DNA of 64,000 bases, taken from the NCBI RefSeq assembly GCF_003287285.1, contig NZ_QMIG01000020.1:1-64000 (forward strand), given 5' to 3'. This DNA comes from Phytoactinopolyspora halophila (GTDB lineage Bacteria > Actinomycetota > Actinomycetes > Jiangellales > Jiangellaceae). Below are positions 20,801-28,456 of this stretch, piece after piece; position 1 is the first letter of the stretch; every line of letters starts with the position of its first letter. The position numbers were made by a program, and so were the translations under genes. Below the pieces are notes generated by a model. It did not search any database and had not been told where the DNA came from. It saw nothing but the letters and a program-made list of their open reading frames with translations.

Positions 20801-21488
20801 CCGGGCCGGCGGAGCGCTGATCTGCCACGGTGAAGTAGCGGATCTCCTCGATCGAGTCACCCCAGAAATCGACCCGCACGGGGTGCTCCTCGGTGGGCGG
20901 GAAGACGTCGACGATCCCACCGCGCACGGCGAACTCGCCGCGCCGCTCCACCAGATCGACGCGGGAGTACGCGGCGGCAGCGAGCTGATCGACCACATCT
21001 TCGAGCGAGACCTCGACTCCGGCCCGCAGGCGCACCGGACGCAGCTCGGCCAGTCCCGCAACCTGAGGTTGCAACACGCTTCGTACCGGCGCCACCACGA
21101 CCTTGACCGGGGTGTCGTCCTCGGCCGGGTGCACGAGCCGGCGCAACACCGCGAGCCGTCGGCCCACGGTGTCGCTGCGCGGTGAAAGCCGCTCATGCGG
21201 GAGCGTCTCCCACGCGGGGTACTCGACCACGCTGTCGTCGGGTAGCAGGCATCGCAACGCTGTCACCAGATCCTCGGCCTCGCGCCCCGTTGCCGTGACG
21301 GCCAGGACCGGCCGGTCGGCTCCCACGGACGCGTCGGAGAGCGCCGCCACGACGAACGGGCGCATCGACGGCGGTGCGGTGAGATCCAGAGTGCTGACCG
21401 CACCGTGCCGCGCGTCTGCGACGGCCGAACGTAGCGCCGAGTCGCCGGCGTCGTCGAGCAAGGCGTGCAGGAGTCCAGTGAGTCTCAT
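17826..21488 (-). CDS. mfd: Transcription-repair coupling factor
   Basis: 1220 residues. Mfd removes RNA polymerase stalled at DNA lesions and recruits UvrA. N-terminal UvrB-like modules (SPRSDTVGRRLAVLRRL), the RNA-polymerase interaction domain near residue 540 (PGDYIVHEQHGIGRYVEM), the helicase with Walker A ICGDVGYGKTEIAVRAA, the DEEQRFG box (VDEEQRFGVEHKEKLK), the translocation motif region, and the C-terminal TRCF domain are all in order. Residues about 375-395 are a Thr/Gly-rich insertion (TTGTTDTTGTTTTE), a local expansion not expected to affect function. GAGG precedes the ATG. Confidence 0.98.
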   Translation of the reverse strand: MRLTGLLHALLDDAGDSALRSAVADARHGAVSTLDLTAPPSMRPFVVAALSDASVGADRPVLAVTATGREAEDLVTALRCLLPDDSVVEYPAWETLPHERLSPRSDTVGRRLAVLRRLVHPAEDDTPVKVVVAPVRSVLQPQVAGLAELRPVRLRAGVEVSLEDVVDQLAAAAYSRVDLVERRGEFAVRGGIVDVFPPTEEHPVRVDFWGDSIEEIRYFTVADQRSAGPVEHGLWAPPCRELLLTDKVRERAAALSEQHPELAEMLDKIAAGVAVEGMESLAPVLVDEMELLVDLLPAGSHVVTCDPERIRSRAHDLVATSQEFLDASWAAAAAGGTAPIDLGAAAYRTLADVRAHAIELGLPWWSISSFGLDSEAGSATDASTTGTTDTTGTTTTEALDAELYGVDLGDEMVEAGAVQTRGVTAKPAETYRGDTARALADVKGWLGSGGRVVVITGGHGTAMRAVELFGEAEVPARLIEDLDAAPEPGIVHVTTGTLQHGFIADDAGLIVLTEDDLTGQRVSDKSATRMPSRRRHQVDPLQLQPGDYIVHEQHGIGRYVEMTSRTVQGAVREYLVLEYAASKRGQPPDRLYVPTDQLDQVTKYVGGDSPGLDRIGGSDWAKRKGRARSAVKEIAAELIKLYAARQAAPGRAFSPDTPWQRELEDAFPYVETVDQASTINEVKSDMERTVPMDRVICGDVGYGKTEIAVRAAFKAIQEGTQVAVLVPTTLLVQQHFATFTERYAQFPVTVKALSRFQTDQEAAEVIRGLAEGSVDVVIGTHRLLTGDVRFKELGLLIVDEEQRFGVEHKEKLKQLRTNVDVLTMSATPIPRTLEMSITGIRDMSVIATPPEERHPVLTYVGGYDEKQLSAAIRRELMREGQVFYVHNRVDTIEKVTARLRELVPEARVAAAHGQMGEHTLENVITSFWQREIDVLVCTTIVETGLDISNANTLIVDHAERLGLAQLHQLRGRVGRGRERAYAYFFYPRETPLTDEAHERLATISQHSDLGSGMQVAMKDLEIRGAGNLLGGEQSGHIADVGFDLYVRLVGEAVAEYRGDAEEGLAEVRIDLPIDAHIPHDYLASERLRLEAYRRLSEAADDDAVAAVREELQDRYGPPPEPVDNLLAIARFRAKARRAGLSEVTLQGNYVRFAQVELADWQRARLQRLYPKALIKDAVRTMLVPRPATATIGGTPLRGMELLAWVDKVVDDILVHEPAPA

Positions 21489-21611
21489 GATCCTCGTTTC
21501 GTGGACAGGCGGCAGTGCCCCAGACCGCTCGGCGGTAGGGGGTGGGCCGTCTTCTATCCTATGCGGGGCCGGAGGGCACCGACGTCCGGCCGGAGCTCCG
21601 AGGAGGTTGGG

Positions 21612-22472
21612 TTGACGGCTCGTTTCACCGGCCGCGTCGCACTCGTCACCGGTGCCGCGCGCGGCATCGGTCAGGCCATCGCCGCACGCCTGGTCGACGA
21701 GGGTGCTACCGCCGTCCTCGCCGATGTCGACACCGACGCCGTGACCGCGGCGGCGGATGAGCTAACCGCGTACGGCGACGTCCTCGGCGTCACGTGCGAC
21801 GTGACCGACCGATCTTCCGTCGACGCCGCCGTCGGCGCCGCTGTACAGCGGTGGGGAAGGCTCGACGTGCTGGTGAACAACGTAGGTGTGAACGGTGGCC
21901 CGCCATTCATCGACGTCGACGACGAGGCGTGGAACCGCCAGGCGGATCCGACGCTGCATGGTGCCGCCCGCTGTATCCAGGCCGCGCTGCCGTCGTTGCT
22001 GGATTCGCCCGCGGGCGGATCGGTGGTGTCGATCGGTTCGGTCAACGGCATGGCCGCCTTCGGCAGCGAAGTCTACTCGGCAGCCAAGGCCGGATTGATC
22101 AACCTGACCCAGAATCTCGCCTTGCGTTACGGGCCAGACGGGGTGCGGTTCAACGTCGTCGCTCCGGGAACGGTGCGCACGCGCGCTTGGGAGCACCTGG
22201 ACGACCGCCCCGACGTGCACGAACGGTTGCGCCGGCTGTATCCGCTCGGACGGCTGGGCGAGCCGTCTGACATCGCGGCAGCGGCCGCCTTCCTCGCTTC
22301 CGACGACGCTTCCTGGATCACGGGTACGGTCCTCAACGTCGACGGCGGCATCCTCGCCGGTGTTCCGGGATTCGTCGCCGCCACCACGCGCGACGACGAC
22401 GGCGGTGGTGATGGTGCCGACCGTGATGACCGGGATGACCGGGATGACACTGCCTCTGCCTCCGATCGGTGA
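21612..22472 (+). CDS. Short-chain dehydrogenase/reductase
   Basis: 286 residues, classical SDR: cofactor loop TGAARGIGQ, NNVGVNG, catalytic Ser in SIGSVNG and YSAAK with Tyr and Lys, then PGTVRT and the closing DGG. Substrate unknown. The start is a TTG with AGGAGG five bases upstream; the frame is open further up but no better start exists. The C-terminus carries an unusual charged tail with tandem DRDD repeats encoded by a repeated GATGACCGG unit, beyond the normal SDR end. Divergent from mfd. Confidence 0.88.
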   Translation: MTARFTGRVALVTGAARGIGQAIAARLVDEGATAVLADVDTDAVTAAADELTAYGDVLGVTCDVTDRSSVDAAVGAAVQRWGRLDVLVNNVGVNGGPPFIDVDDEAWNRQADPTLHGAARCIQAALPSLLDSPAGGSVVSIGSVNGMAAFGSEVYSAAKAGLINLTQNLALRYGPDGVRFNVVAPGTVRTRAWEHLDDRPDVHERLRRLYPLGRLGEPSDIAAAAAFLASDDASWITGTVLNVDGGILAGVPGFVAATTRDDDGGGDGADRDDRDDRDDTASASDR

Positions 22473-22480
22473 TCATGGCG

Positions 22481-22486
22481 TACGGT
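22481..22486 (+). promoter_or_regulatory. Probable -10 box for the gene at 22494
   Basis: TACGGT is followed by seven bases and the ATG at 22494, the spacing expected for a leaderless transcript. No Shine-Dalgarno sequence is present. Confidence 0.45.
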
Positions 22487-22493
22487 GTTGCGC

Positions 22494-23168
22494 ATGCGGG
22501 TTGTGATCGCGGGCGGGCACGGCCAGATCGCGATACGTCTGGAGCGCCTTCTGACGCTCCGCGGTGACGAGGCGATCGGCCTGGTCCGGAGCCATGAACA
22601 TGCGGCAGATCTCGCCGGCGCCGGAGCGACGGCGGTGGTTCTCGACCTCGAATACACGACGGCGGACGAGATCGCCGCCGAGCTCCACACCGTGGACGCC
22701 GTGGTGTTCGCCGCCGGCGCCGGACCCGGCAGTGGTATCCCCCGCAAGGACACGGTGGACCGCGCGGGAGCGGAGCTGCTCGCGGATGCCGCGATGCAAG
22801 CCGGAGTCCGCCGCTACATTCTGATCTCGGCGATGGGCGCCGGTGCGGAACCGCCCCCGGACACGAGCGAGGTGTTCGCCGCCTACCTCCGCGCCAAGGG
22901 AGCCAGCGAGGACGATCTGCGCGCCCGCCCGCTCGACTGGACCATCCTGCGTCCGGGGCGGTTGACCGACGAGTGGGGAACGGGGCGGATCAGCTTGGCG
23001 ACGTCGGTGCCGCGCGGGCCGGTCCCACGCGACGACGTCGCGGCGGTCCTCCTCGCCCTGCTCGACGAACCGGCGACGGCAGGTATGACGCTCGAACTCG
23101 TCGCCGGCGACACACCGATCGACGAGGCCGTCGCCGCCTTCCGCAACGACGGCACGTTCGCGCCCTGA
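22494..23168 (+). CDS. NAD(P)-binding atypical SDR (NmrA/YwnB-like)
   Basis: 224 residues. The Rossmann loop is VVIAGGHGQIA; the fold continues through VVFAAGAGPGSG, YILISAMGA and WTILRPGRLTDE, typical of the single-domain atypical SDR family often annotated as NAD-dependent epimerase-like or oxidoreductase. The classical YxxxK is absent (AYLRAKGASE occupies the place). The ATG sits seven bases after a -10 box; an in-frame GTG at 22485 would lie inside that box. Function unknown. Confidence 0.85.
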   Translation: MRVVIAGGHGQIAIRLERLLTLRGDEAIGLVRSHEHAADLAGAGATAVVLDLEYTTADEIAAELHTVDAVVFAAGAGPGSGIPRKDTVDRAGAELLADAAMQAGVRRYILISAMGAGAEPPPDTSEVFAAYLRAKGASEDDLRARPLDWTILRPGRLTDEWGTGRISLATSVPRGPVPRDDVAAVLLALLDEPATAGMTLELVAGDTPIDEAVAAFRNDGTFAP

Positions 23169-23178
23169 ACCGCCCTCG

Positions 23179-23184
23179 TAGGCT
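23179..23184 (+). promoter_or_regulatory. Probable -10 box for the APS kinase gene
   Basis: TAGGCT lies seven bases before the GTG at 23192, again the geometry of a leaderless start, with no ribosome site. Confidence 0.4.
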
Positions 23185-23191
23185 TGGTGCC

Positions 23192-24496
23192 GTGCCCGCG
23201 AACGATTCGACACCTGTGCCGGAGCTGCCCACGGTCACGCCCGGCGCCGTGACACTGACAGAGATCGAGCTCGCACTCCTCGGTATCGGCCCTGCCACCA
23301 TGTCGATCGACATTCCGGCTGGTATCGGTGAGCGGGTCGAGCAGTCCGGGCGCCTCGTGCTCACCGATCCCGAGGGCGCCCCCGTGGCCGAGCTGGCCGA
23401 TATCCAACCAGCCCGGCCACCGGTCCCTGCGGACGGCTCGACCGGCGAATTCGCCGTGACCGGCCGCGTTGTCCGTACGGGTATCCCCGCCAGCACCACC
23501 GATAGTGACGGGCCGTATTCGTGGCTCCGGTTGCCACCGTCCGGGCAGTTCGAGGGCGCATCGGCCGTGGTGAGCCACGACCCGATCGACGCCTACGCCC
23601 TGCAAGCAGCGGATCCGCACGGCCCGCTGCTGCTCGTCGTCCTCGATGGCCCGCGCGCGCGTCCCGGGCCGGATGCTCCCACCGTCGCCCGGGCCACGCT
23701 TGCCCTTCGTGACCAGCTACGCGAGCAAGGCCGCCACGCCGATGCCGTGCTCGTCCCCGCTCCCCAGTACGGCGACGAGCGCGACGAGCACCTGGCAGAA
23801 ACGATCGCTCGTGCGTATGGTGCCCGCCTCGTGCGGCCCGCCCGGCGTCCAGATCTCGCCGCTCTGTTCGCCGGACTGGATGGCCGGGCTGTGCCTCCTG
23901 TCGACGAGTGGCCGGAACCGAGCCTGCACGCATGGCAGCGATGGCGACCACCCCGGCGGGACCGCGGTCTGGTCGTGTTCTTCACCGGCCTCTCCGGCTC
24001 CGGAAAGTCCACCGTGGCACGCGCGGTGACCGACCATCTCGCCGAGGACGGACGCCGCCGCGTCACGCTGCTCGACGGCGACGTCGTGCGGCGGAATCTC
24101 TCCGCCGGGCTCGGATTTTCCCGGGCAGATCGGGACCGCAATATCGAACGGATCGGTTACGTCGCCGCCGAGATCGCCCGGCACGGCGGGACGGCCGTGT
24201 GCGCGCCGATCGCCCCGTTCGCCGCCACCCGAGCACGCGTGCGCCAGATGGTCGAGGCCCACGCCGACTTCCTGCTGATCTACGTCGCAACCCCGCTCGC
24301 CGAGTGCGAGCGGCGGGACCGCAAGGGCCTCTACGCGCGAGCTCGCGCGGGCGAGATCGCCGACTTCACCGGCATCTCCAGCCCCTACGAGGCACCGGAG
24401 GACGCCGAGCTCGTCGTCGACACCTCAGACCTGACGATCGAACAGGCTCGCGATGCCGTGATCGGCCTGCTCACGAACGGCGGCTGGCTGGACTGA
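23192..24496 (+). CDS. cysC: Adenylyl-sulfate kinase with a degenerate sulfurylase-like N-terminus
   Basis: 434 residues. The C-terminal half (about 258-434) is APS kinase: P-loop GLSGSGKST at 266-274, LDGDVVRRNLSAGLGFSRAD, then ERIGYVAAEIARHGG and KGLYARARAGEIADFTGI. It makes PAPS from APS. The first 250 residues resemble an ATP sulfurylase layout (PUA-like start, then VSHDPIDAYALQAA where the QTRNPxHxxH site should be), but that motif is not kept, so a non-catalytic or diverged role is inferred. The true sulfurylase genes cysD/cysN are 9 kb away. Its 3' end overlaps the convergent rmlC by 26 bases. Confidence 0.87.
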   Translation: MPANDSTPVPELPTVTPGAVTLTEIELALLGIGPATMSIDIPAGIGERVEQSGRLVLTDPEGAPVAELADIQPARPPVPADGSTGEFAVTGRVVRTGIPASTTDSDGPYSWLRLPPSGQFEGASAVVSHDPIDAYALQAADPHGPLLLVVLDGPRARPGPDAPTVARATLALRDQLREQGRHADAVLVPAPQYGDERDEHLAETIARAYGARLVRPARRPDLAALFAGLDGRAVPPVDEWPEPSLHAWQRWRPPRRDRGLVVFFTGLSGSGKSTVARAVTDHLAEDGRRRVTLLDGDVVRRNLSAGLGFSRADRDRNIERIGYVAAEIARHGGTAVCAPIAPFAATRARVRQMVEAHADFLLIYVATPLAECERRDRKGLYARARAGEIADFTGISSPYEAPEDAELVVDTSDLTIEQARDAVIGLLTNGGWLD

Positions 24497-25145
24497 GCTG
24501 CTCGTTCCGGGCCCGGGCGGTGTAGAAGGCCAGCGTGCGCTCGTAGTCGGGCAGGACGCCCGCATCCCGGGCCTCGCGAAGGGTCGGCGCCTGCGCGTCT
24601 TTGGCGGACAGCTGGGCCGTTAACAGCTCGCCGTCTCGCCCCTCCGACGGCCAGTCGATGTCCAGATCGGCATCGAACGGATGGACACCCCGTTCCCGTT
24701 CCGGCGCGTATTCGCTCGAACACAGATACATCACGGTCGAGCCATCCGCCAGCGACATGAACGCGTGCCCGAGCCCTTCGGCGATGTAGACGGCTCGCCG
24801 ATCCCGGTCATCGACTACGGCCCGGTCCCACTGGCCGAAGGTCGGAGAGCCCAACCGCAGGTCGATGACGACGTCCAGCACCGCTCCGACCGCACAGGTG
24901 ACATACTTCGCCTGGCCGGGAGGCACGTCGGCGAAGTGCACGCCGCGAACCACGCCCGCCGCCGAGATCGAGCAGTTGGCCTGGCGCAGATCGAGCGGAT
25001 GGCCGAGCACCGCTTCCAGGAGGTCCTGCCGGAAGAACTCCAGGAACCTGCCGCGCTGGTCGCCGAACTGCCGCGGCGTGAACGTCCAGGCGCCCTCGAT
25101 CGCCATCGGATCCAGGCGCGGTGCGTCACCGTTGCGTTCTGTCAC
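24471..25145 (-). CDS. rmlC: dTDP-4-dehydrorhamnose 3,5-epimerase family protein
   Basis: 224 residues of cupin fold: GAWTFTPRQFGDQRGRFLEF, NCSISAAGVVRGVHFA with the catalytic-base His, DVVIDLRLGSPTFGQW and GLGHAFMSL. It epimerises the keto sugar made by RmlB. It is divergent from rmlB with about 230 bases between. The GTG at 25145 has GGGAG nine bases upstream and leaves a normal N-terminus; the frame is open to 25343, with other ATGs at 25232 and 25106. rmlA and rmlD are not nearby. Confidence 0.85.
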   Translation of the reverse strand: MTERNGDAPRLDPMAIEGAWTFTPRQFGDQRGRFLEFFRQDLLEAVLGHPLDLRQANCSISAAGVVRGVHFADVPPGQAKYVTCAVGAVLDVVIDLRLGSPTFGQWDRAVVDDRDRRAVYIAEGLGHAFMSLADGSTVMYLCSSEYAPERERGVHPFDADLDIDWPSEGRDGELLTAQLSAKDAQAPTLREARDAGVLPDYERTLAFYTARARNEQLSPASRRS

Positions 25146-25372
25146 CGGTTCCCACTCCCGATCTGTCGGCCCGAGCGTTTCCCCGCCACGTGCATACTCG
25201 CCCGGCGTCACGGCCGTCGTGAAGGTGCCCATGTCCGCCGTCCGGCCCGCAAACGGCGGAAACAGTCCGGTATCACACCCGCGGTGCGCCTGGATACCGT
25301 TCTTTTGCGCTGGTGATAGGCGCCCAGCGCGGGCAGGGCACACAGGACCACGAGGGCACCGGAGGGGTTCGG

Positions 25373-26356
25373 ATGCGGATCGTCGTGACCGGGGGCGCGG
25401 GATTCATCGGCTCGCACTTCGTCCGCGAGGCGGCGGCCGGTCGTTACCCGTCGCTGGCCGATGCGCACATCGTCGTCCTCGACAAGCTGACCTATGCCGG
25501 GAACCGCGCCAACCTCGCTCCCGTCGCCAACTCGCCACGGCTCACCTTCGTCGAGGGCGACATCCGCGATGCCGCGACGGTCGACGCCGTGGCGGCGCGT
25601 GCCGACCAGATCGTGCACTTCGCCGCCGAGAGCCACGTCGACCGTTCCATCACGGGCGCGGCCGACTTCGTGCTGACCAACGTCGCGGGCACGCAGACGT
25701 TGCTCGACGCCGCACTGCGCCACGGCATCGAGCGCTTCGTACACGTTTCCACGGATGAGGTCTATGGATCGATCGAGGAGGGATCGTGGCCCGAAGAACA
25801 CCCGCTCGAGCCCAACTCCCCGTACAGCGCGAGCAAGGCGGGCAGCGACCTGCTCGCGCGTGCCTATCACCGCACCCACGGCCTCGAGGTGCTCATCACC
25901 CGTTGCTCCAACAACTACGGCCCGTACCAGCACCCAGAGAAGGTCATCCCGCTGTTCGTCACCAACCTGCTCGACGGCAAGCCCGTCCCGCTGTACGGGG
26001 ATGGTACGAACATGCGTGACTGGCTCCACGTCGACGACCACTGCCGGGCCGTCGAGCTGGTCCGCACGCGGGGGCGCCCCGGCGAGGTCTACAACATCGG
26101 AGGCGGCACCGAGCTGACGAACCGCCAGCTCACTACCGAACTCCTCGCCGCCTGCGGCGCGTCGTGGGCGAGCGTCGAGCACGTGGAGGATCGGCTCGGC
26201 CACGACCTGCGGTACTCCGTCGACACCACGAAGATCCGGAACGAGCTCGGATACGTGCCGCGGATCCCGTTCGAGCGTGGCCTGGCCGACACCGTCGCCT
26301 GGTACCGCGCCAACCGTGCCTGGTGGGAACCGCTGAAACGGCCCGTCGCCGTCTAG
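25373..26356 (+). CDS. rmlB: dTDP-glucose 4,6-dehydratase
   Basis: 327 residues, extended SDR. NAD loop TGGAGFIGSH, the catalytic region HVSTDEVYGS with the Asp-Glu pair, YSASKAGSD with Tyr and Lys, and TRCSNNYGPYQHPEK leave no doubt of the family. It dehydrates dTDP-glucose to dTDP-4-keto-6-deoxyglucose for rhamnose or other deoxysugars. GGAGGGG is five bases before the ATG. A strong hairpin follows. Confidence 0.95.
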   Translation: MRIVVTGGAGFIGSHFVREAAAGRYPSLADAHIVVLDKLTYAGNRANLAPVANSPRLTFVEGDIRDAATVDAVAARADQIVHFAAESHVDRSITGAADFVLTNVAGTQTLLDAALRHGIERFVHVSTDEVYGSIEEGSWPEEHPLEPNSPYSASKAGSDLLARAYHRTHGLEVLITRCSNNYGPYQHPEKVIPLFVTNLLDGKPVPLYGDGTNMRDWLHVDDHCRAVELVRTRGRPGEVYNIGGGTELTNRQLTTELLAACGASWASVEHVEDRLGHDLRYSVDTTKIRNELGYVPRIPFERGLADTVAWYRANRAWWEPLKRPVAV

Positions 26357-26369
26357 ACTGGAAGGACCA

Positions 26370-26435
26370 CTTCTTGGTTCTGCGGAACGTGCAGGAGCCC
26401 CAAACTCCGCCTGAACGTTCCGCAGAACCAAGAAG
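26370..26435. terminator. Bidirectional hairpin terminator between rmlB and the LysR gene
   Basis: The arms 26370-26390 and 26415-26435 are exact complements over 21 bases (CTTCTTGGTTCTGCGGAACG...), with a 24-base loop that can pair further. It begins 14 bases after rmlB and ends 20 bases from the convergent LysR stop. Confidence 0.9.
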
Positions 26436-26455
26436 AGAGAGCAGAACCTCGACGC

Positions 26456-27352
26456 TCAGCGGCTCTCGGTCACCTTCATCCGGAACAGCTCCAACGCGCG
26501 CAGTACCGCGGGATGCTCGGCGACGGGCCGTCGTACAGCGACGCTGATGTGCCGGGTCGGAACGGGCGACACGACGGGAACCGTGGCCAGCCCATCGGGC
26601 ACGTCGCCGACGGCGAGTTCAGGGACCACCGTGATCCCGACTCCTGCGGCCACGAACTGGATGGCGGTCCGGTAATCGTGGGTCTCGACCGAGAACTCGG
26701 GAACGAATCCGGCTTCTGCGCATGCGGACATGAGAACCCAGCGGCAAGCGCCATCCTTAAGGTCGTTGTCCACCCACCGTTCGCCAGCCAGCTCGGCAAG
26801 GGGCACCGAAGCTGCTGACGCCAGGGCGTGATCTCCGGGGACGACCGCAACGTACGGGTCGTCGACGAGGCGCTGGACCTCGACATCGTCCGGCCGTACC
26901 GGCTCCGGGCCTTCCACGAAGATGTCGAGGTCCGGCACGGGCTGTGCGATACCTCCTCGCTCGGCCTCCGTCATCCGCAGCTCGAGCTGGAGATCGGGGA
27001 ACTCCGCGTGCAGCACTGACACGACCGATGGCAGCCACACCGCACCGATCGAGGCGATGTAGCCGATCGACAACCGGCCGATCCTGCCTGCTCGCAGGTC
27101 TCCGGCCACTCGCTCGACGCGGTTGAGCGCTTCGAACAACGGCTCTGCTTCACTCGCGAGCATCCGCGCGGCACCGGTCGGCACGATTCCCCGGCCGGAG
27201 CGCTCGAGCAGGCTCAGCCCGGTCTCGCGCTGCAGGAGCGCCAGCTGCTGACTGACCGCTGACGGTGTGTACCCCAGGGCGGAGGCACTAGCGCGGATCG
27301 AGCCCGTAGCCACGACGGCCCGCAACAGGCGAAGACGGGAAACATCGATCAT
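26456..27352 (-). CDS. LysR-family transcriptional regulator
   Basis: 298 residues. N-terminal winged HTH (residues 4-62: LRLLRAVVATGSIRASASAL, then YTPSAVSQQLALLQRETG) and a periplasmic-binding-like effector domain (about 90-290). It is divergent from the DMT exporter at 27427, the usual arrangement in which a LysR regulator controls the neighbouring gene. The shared region 27353-27426 is AT-richer than its surroundings (ACTATATAGTGCTACTTAAC) and should hold both promoters and the operator. Confidence 0.9.
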   Translation of the reverse strand: MIDVSRLRLLRAVVATGSIRASASALGYTPSAVSQQLALLQRETGLSLLERSGRGIVPTGAARMLASEAEPLFEALNRVERVAGDLRAGRIGRLSIGYIASIGAVWLPSVVSVLHAEFPDLQLELRMTEAERGGIAQPVPDLDIFVEGPEPVRPDDVEVQRLVDDPYVAVVPGDHALASAASVPLAELAGERWVDNDLKDGACRWVLMSACAEAGFVPEFSVETHDYRTAIQFVAAGVGITVVPELAVGDVPDGLATVPVVSPVPTRHISVAVRRPVAEHPAVLRALELFRMKVTESR

Positions 27353-27426
27353 GACAATGACTATATAGTGCTACTTAACATTCATCGACAAATATTTGCT
27401 TGTCCTTTCTATTGCGGGCGTCAACG

Positions 27427-28425
27427 ATGGAGTTCGTGACCGCTCAACTACAAAATCTCGACATGATCTCACGGCTCCGCTCCAGCACCCGCCTCGCCGC
27501 GGCCGCAGCAGCCGGCACCGTGGTGCTGTGGGCCTCCGCGTTCGTTGTCATCCGCGACGTCGGCCACACGTTCTCTCCCGGCTCGATGGCACTCATCCGC
27601 CTCTTCGTCGCCGCCGTCGCCCTGACCGCGCTGGCCCTCGTCACATACCGGAGTACCGCGTTCACGCGCGTGCCACGGCGCTCCCTCCCATTGGTCGTTG
27701 CCTGTGGCGTGCTGTGGCTCGCCGGCTACACGGTCGCGCTCAACGCGGCAGAACAGCACATCGATGCGGGCACGGCGGCGTTTCTCGTCAACCTGGCACC
27801 GCTGCTGATCGCCTTCGGGGCGGGAACGTTCCTGGGCGAAGGCTACCCCCGGCCACTCATTGTCGGTTCGCTCGTCGCGCTGGGCGGCCTCGGGATGATC
27901 GCCATGGGCTCCAGCGGACACCGCGACGGAATCGGCGTCGCCCTGTGCCTGCTGGCCGCCCTCCTCTACACGGCGGGAATGCTGATCCAGAAAGTGGCGC
28001 TCCGCCGAGTGGACGCGCTCCCCACCATCTGGCTCGGAAGCGTCGCCGGCACCACGGTCCTGACGCCCTGGGCACCCCAGCTGATCGGCGAATTCGAGGC
28101 AGCTTCGGCTGGCGCCGTTCTCGGGGCCGTCTACCTCGGCGTTTTCCCCACCGCCGTCGGCTTCACGTTGTGGGCCTATGCCCTCAGCCGGATGAACGCC
28201 GGCCGGCTCAGCGCCACGACATACGCCGTTCCACCCGTCGCCGTCCTGCTCTCCTGGCTTTTCCTCGCCGAGATGCCGACGGTCTACGGGCTGATCGGCG
28301 GTGTGGTCTGCCTCGCCGGTGTCGCGTTCTCGCGCCGTTCTGGCGGAGCTCGTGCCCGGACCCGGCACCGGCCGCGGGCTGAGGCGGCCGGTGCCGAAGG
28401 AGTCCCGAGCTCTACGGGACGCTGA
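27427..28425 (+). CDS. EamA/DMT-family drug/metabolite exporter
   Basis: About 332 residues with ten membrane helices in two EamA repeats (about 15-135 and 150-290). Typical features are the first-repeat start VVLWASAFVVIRDVG with LIRLFVAAVAL and the second-repeat end GVFPTAVGFTLWAYAL...AVLLSWLFLAEMP. The C-terminal tail is basic. Exported substrate unknown; probably induced through the divergent LysR protein. The start is uncertain (ATG at 27427 or 27463). Confidence 0.9.
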   Translation: MEFVTAQLQNLDMISRLRSSTRLAAAAAAGTVVLWASAFVVIRDVGHTFSPGSMALIRLFVAAVALTALALVTYRSTAFTRVPRRSLPLVVACGVLWLAGYTVALNAAEQHIDAGTAAFLVNLAPLLIAFGAGTFLGEGYPRPLIVGSLVALGGLGMIAMGSSGHRDGIGVALCLLAALLYTAGMLIQKVALRRVDALPTIWLGSVAGTTVLTPWAPQLIGEFEAASAGAVLGAVYLGVFPTAVGFTLWAYALSRMNAGRLSATTYAVPPVAVLLSWLFLAEMPTVYGLIGGVVCLAGVAFSRRSGGARARTRHRPRAEAAGAEGVPSSTGR

Positions 28426-28456
28426 CCGGGCGAGCGAACATACGAGTACTCCTCGC

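Noticed and set aside
18498-21185. An 895-codon open frame on the plus strand
   Set aside because: It is wholly antisense to mfd; such shadows are expected in DNA with strong third-position G/C bias, and it has no recognisable domain.
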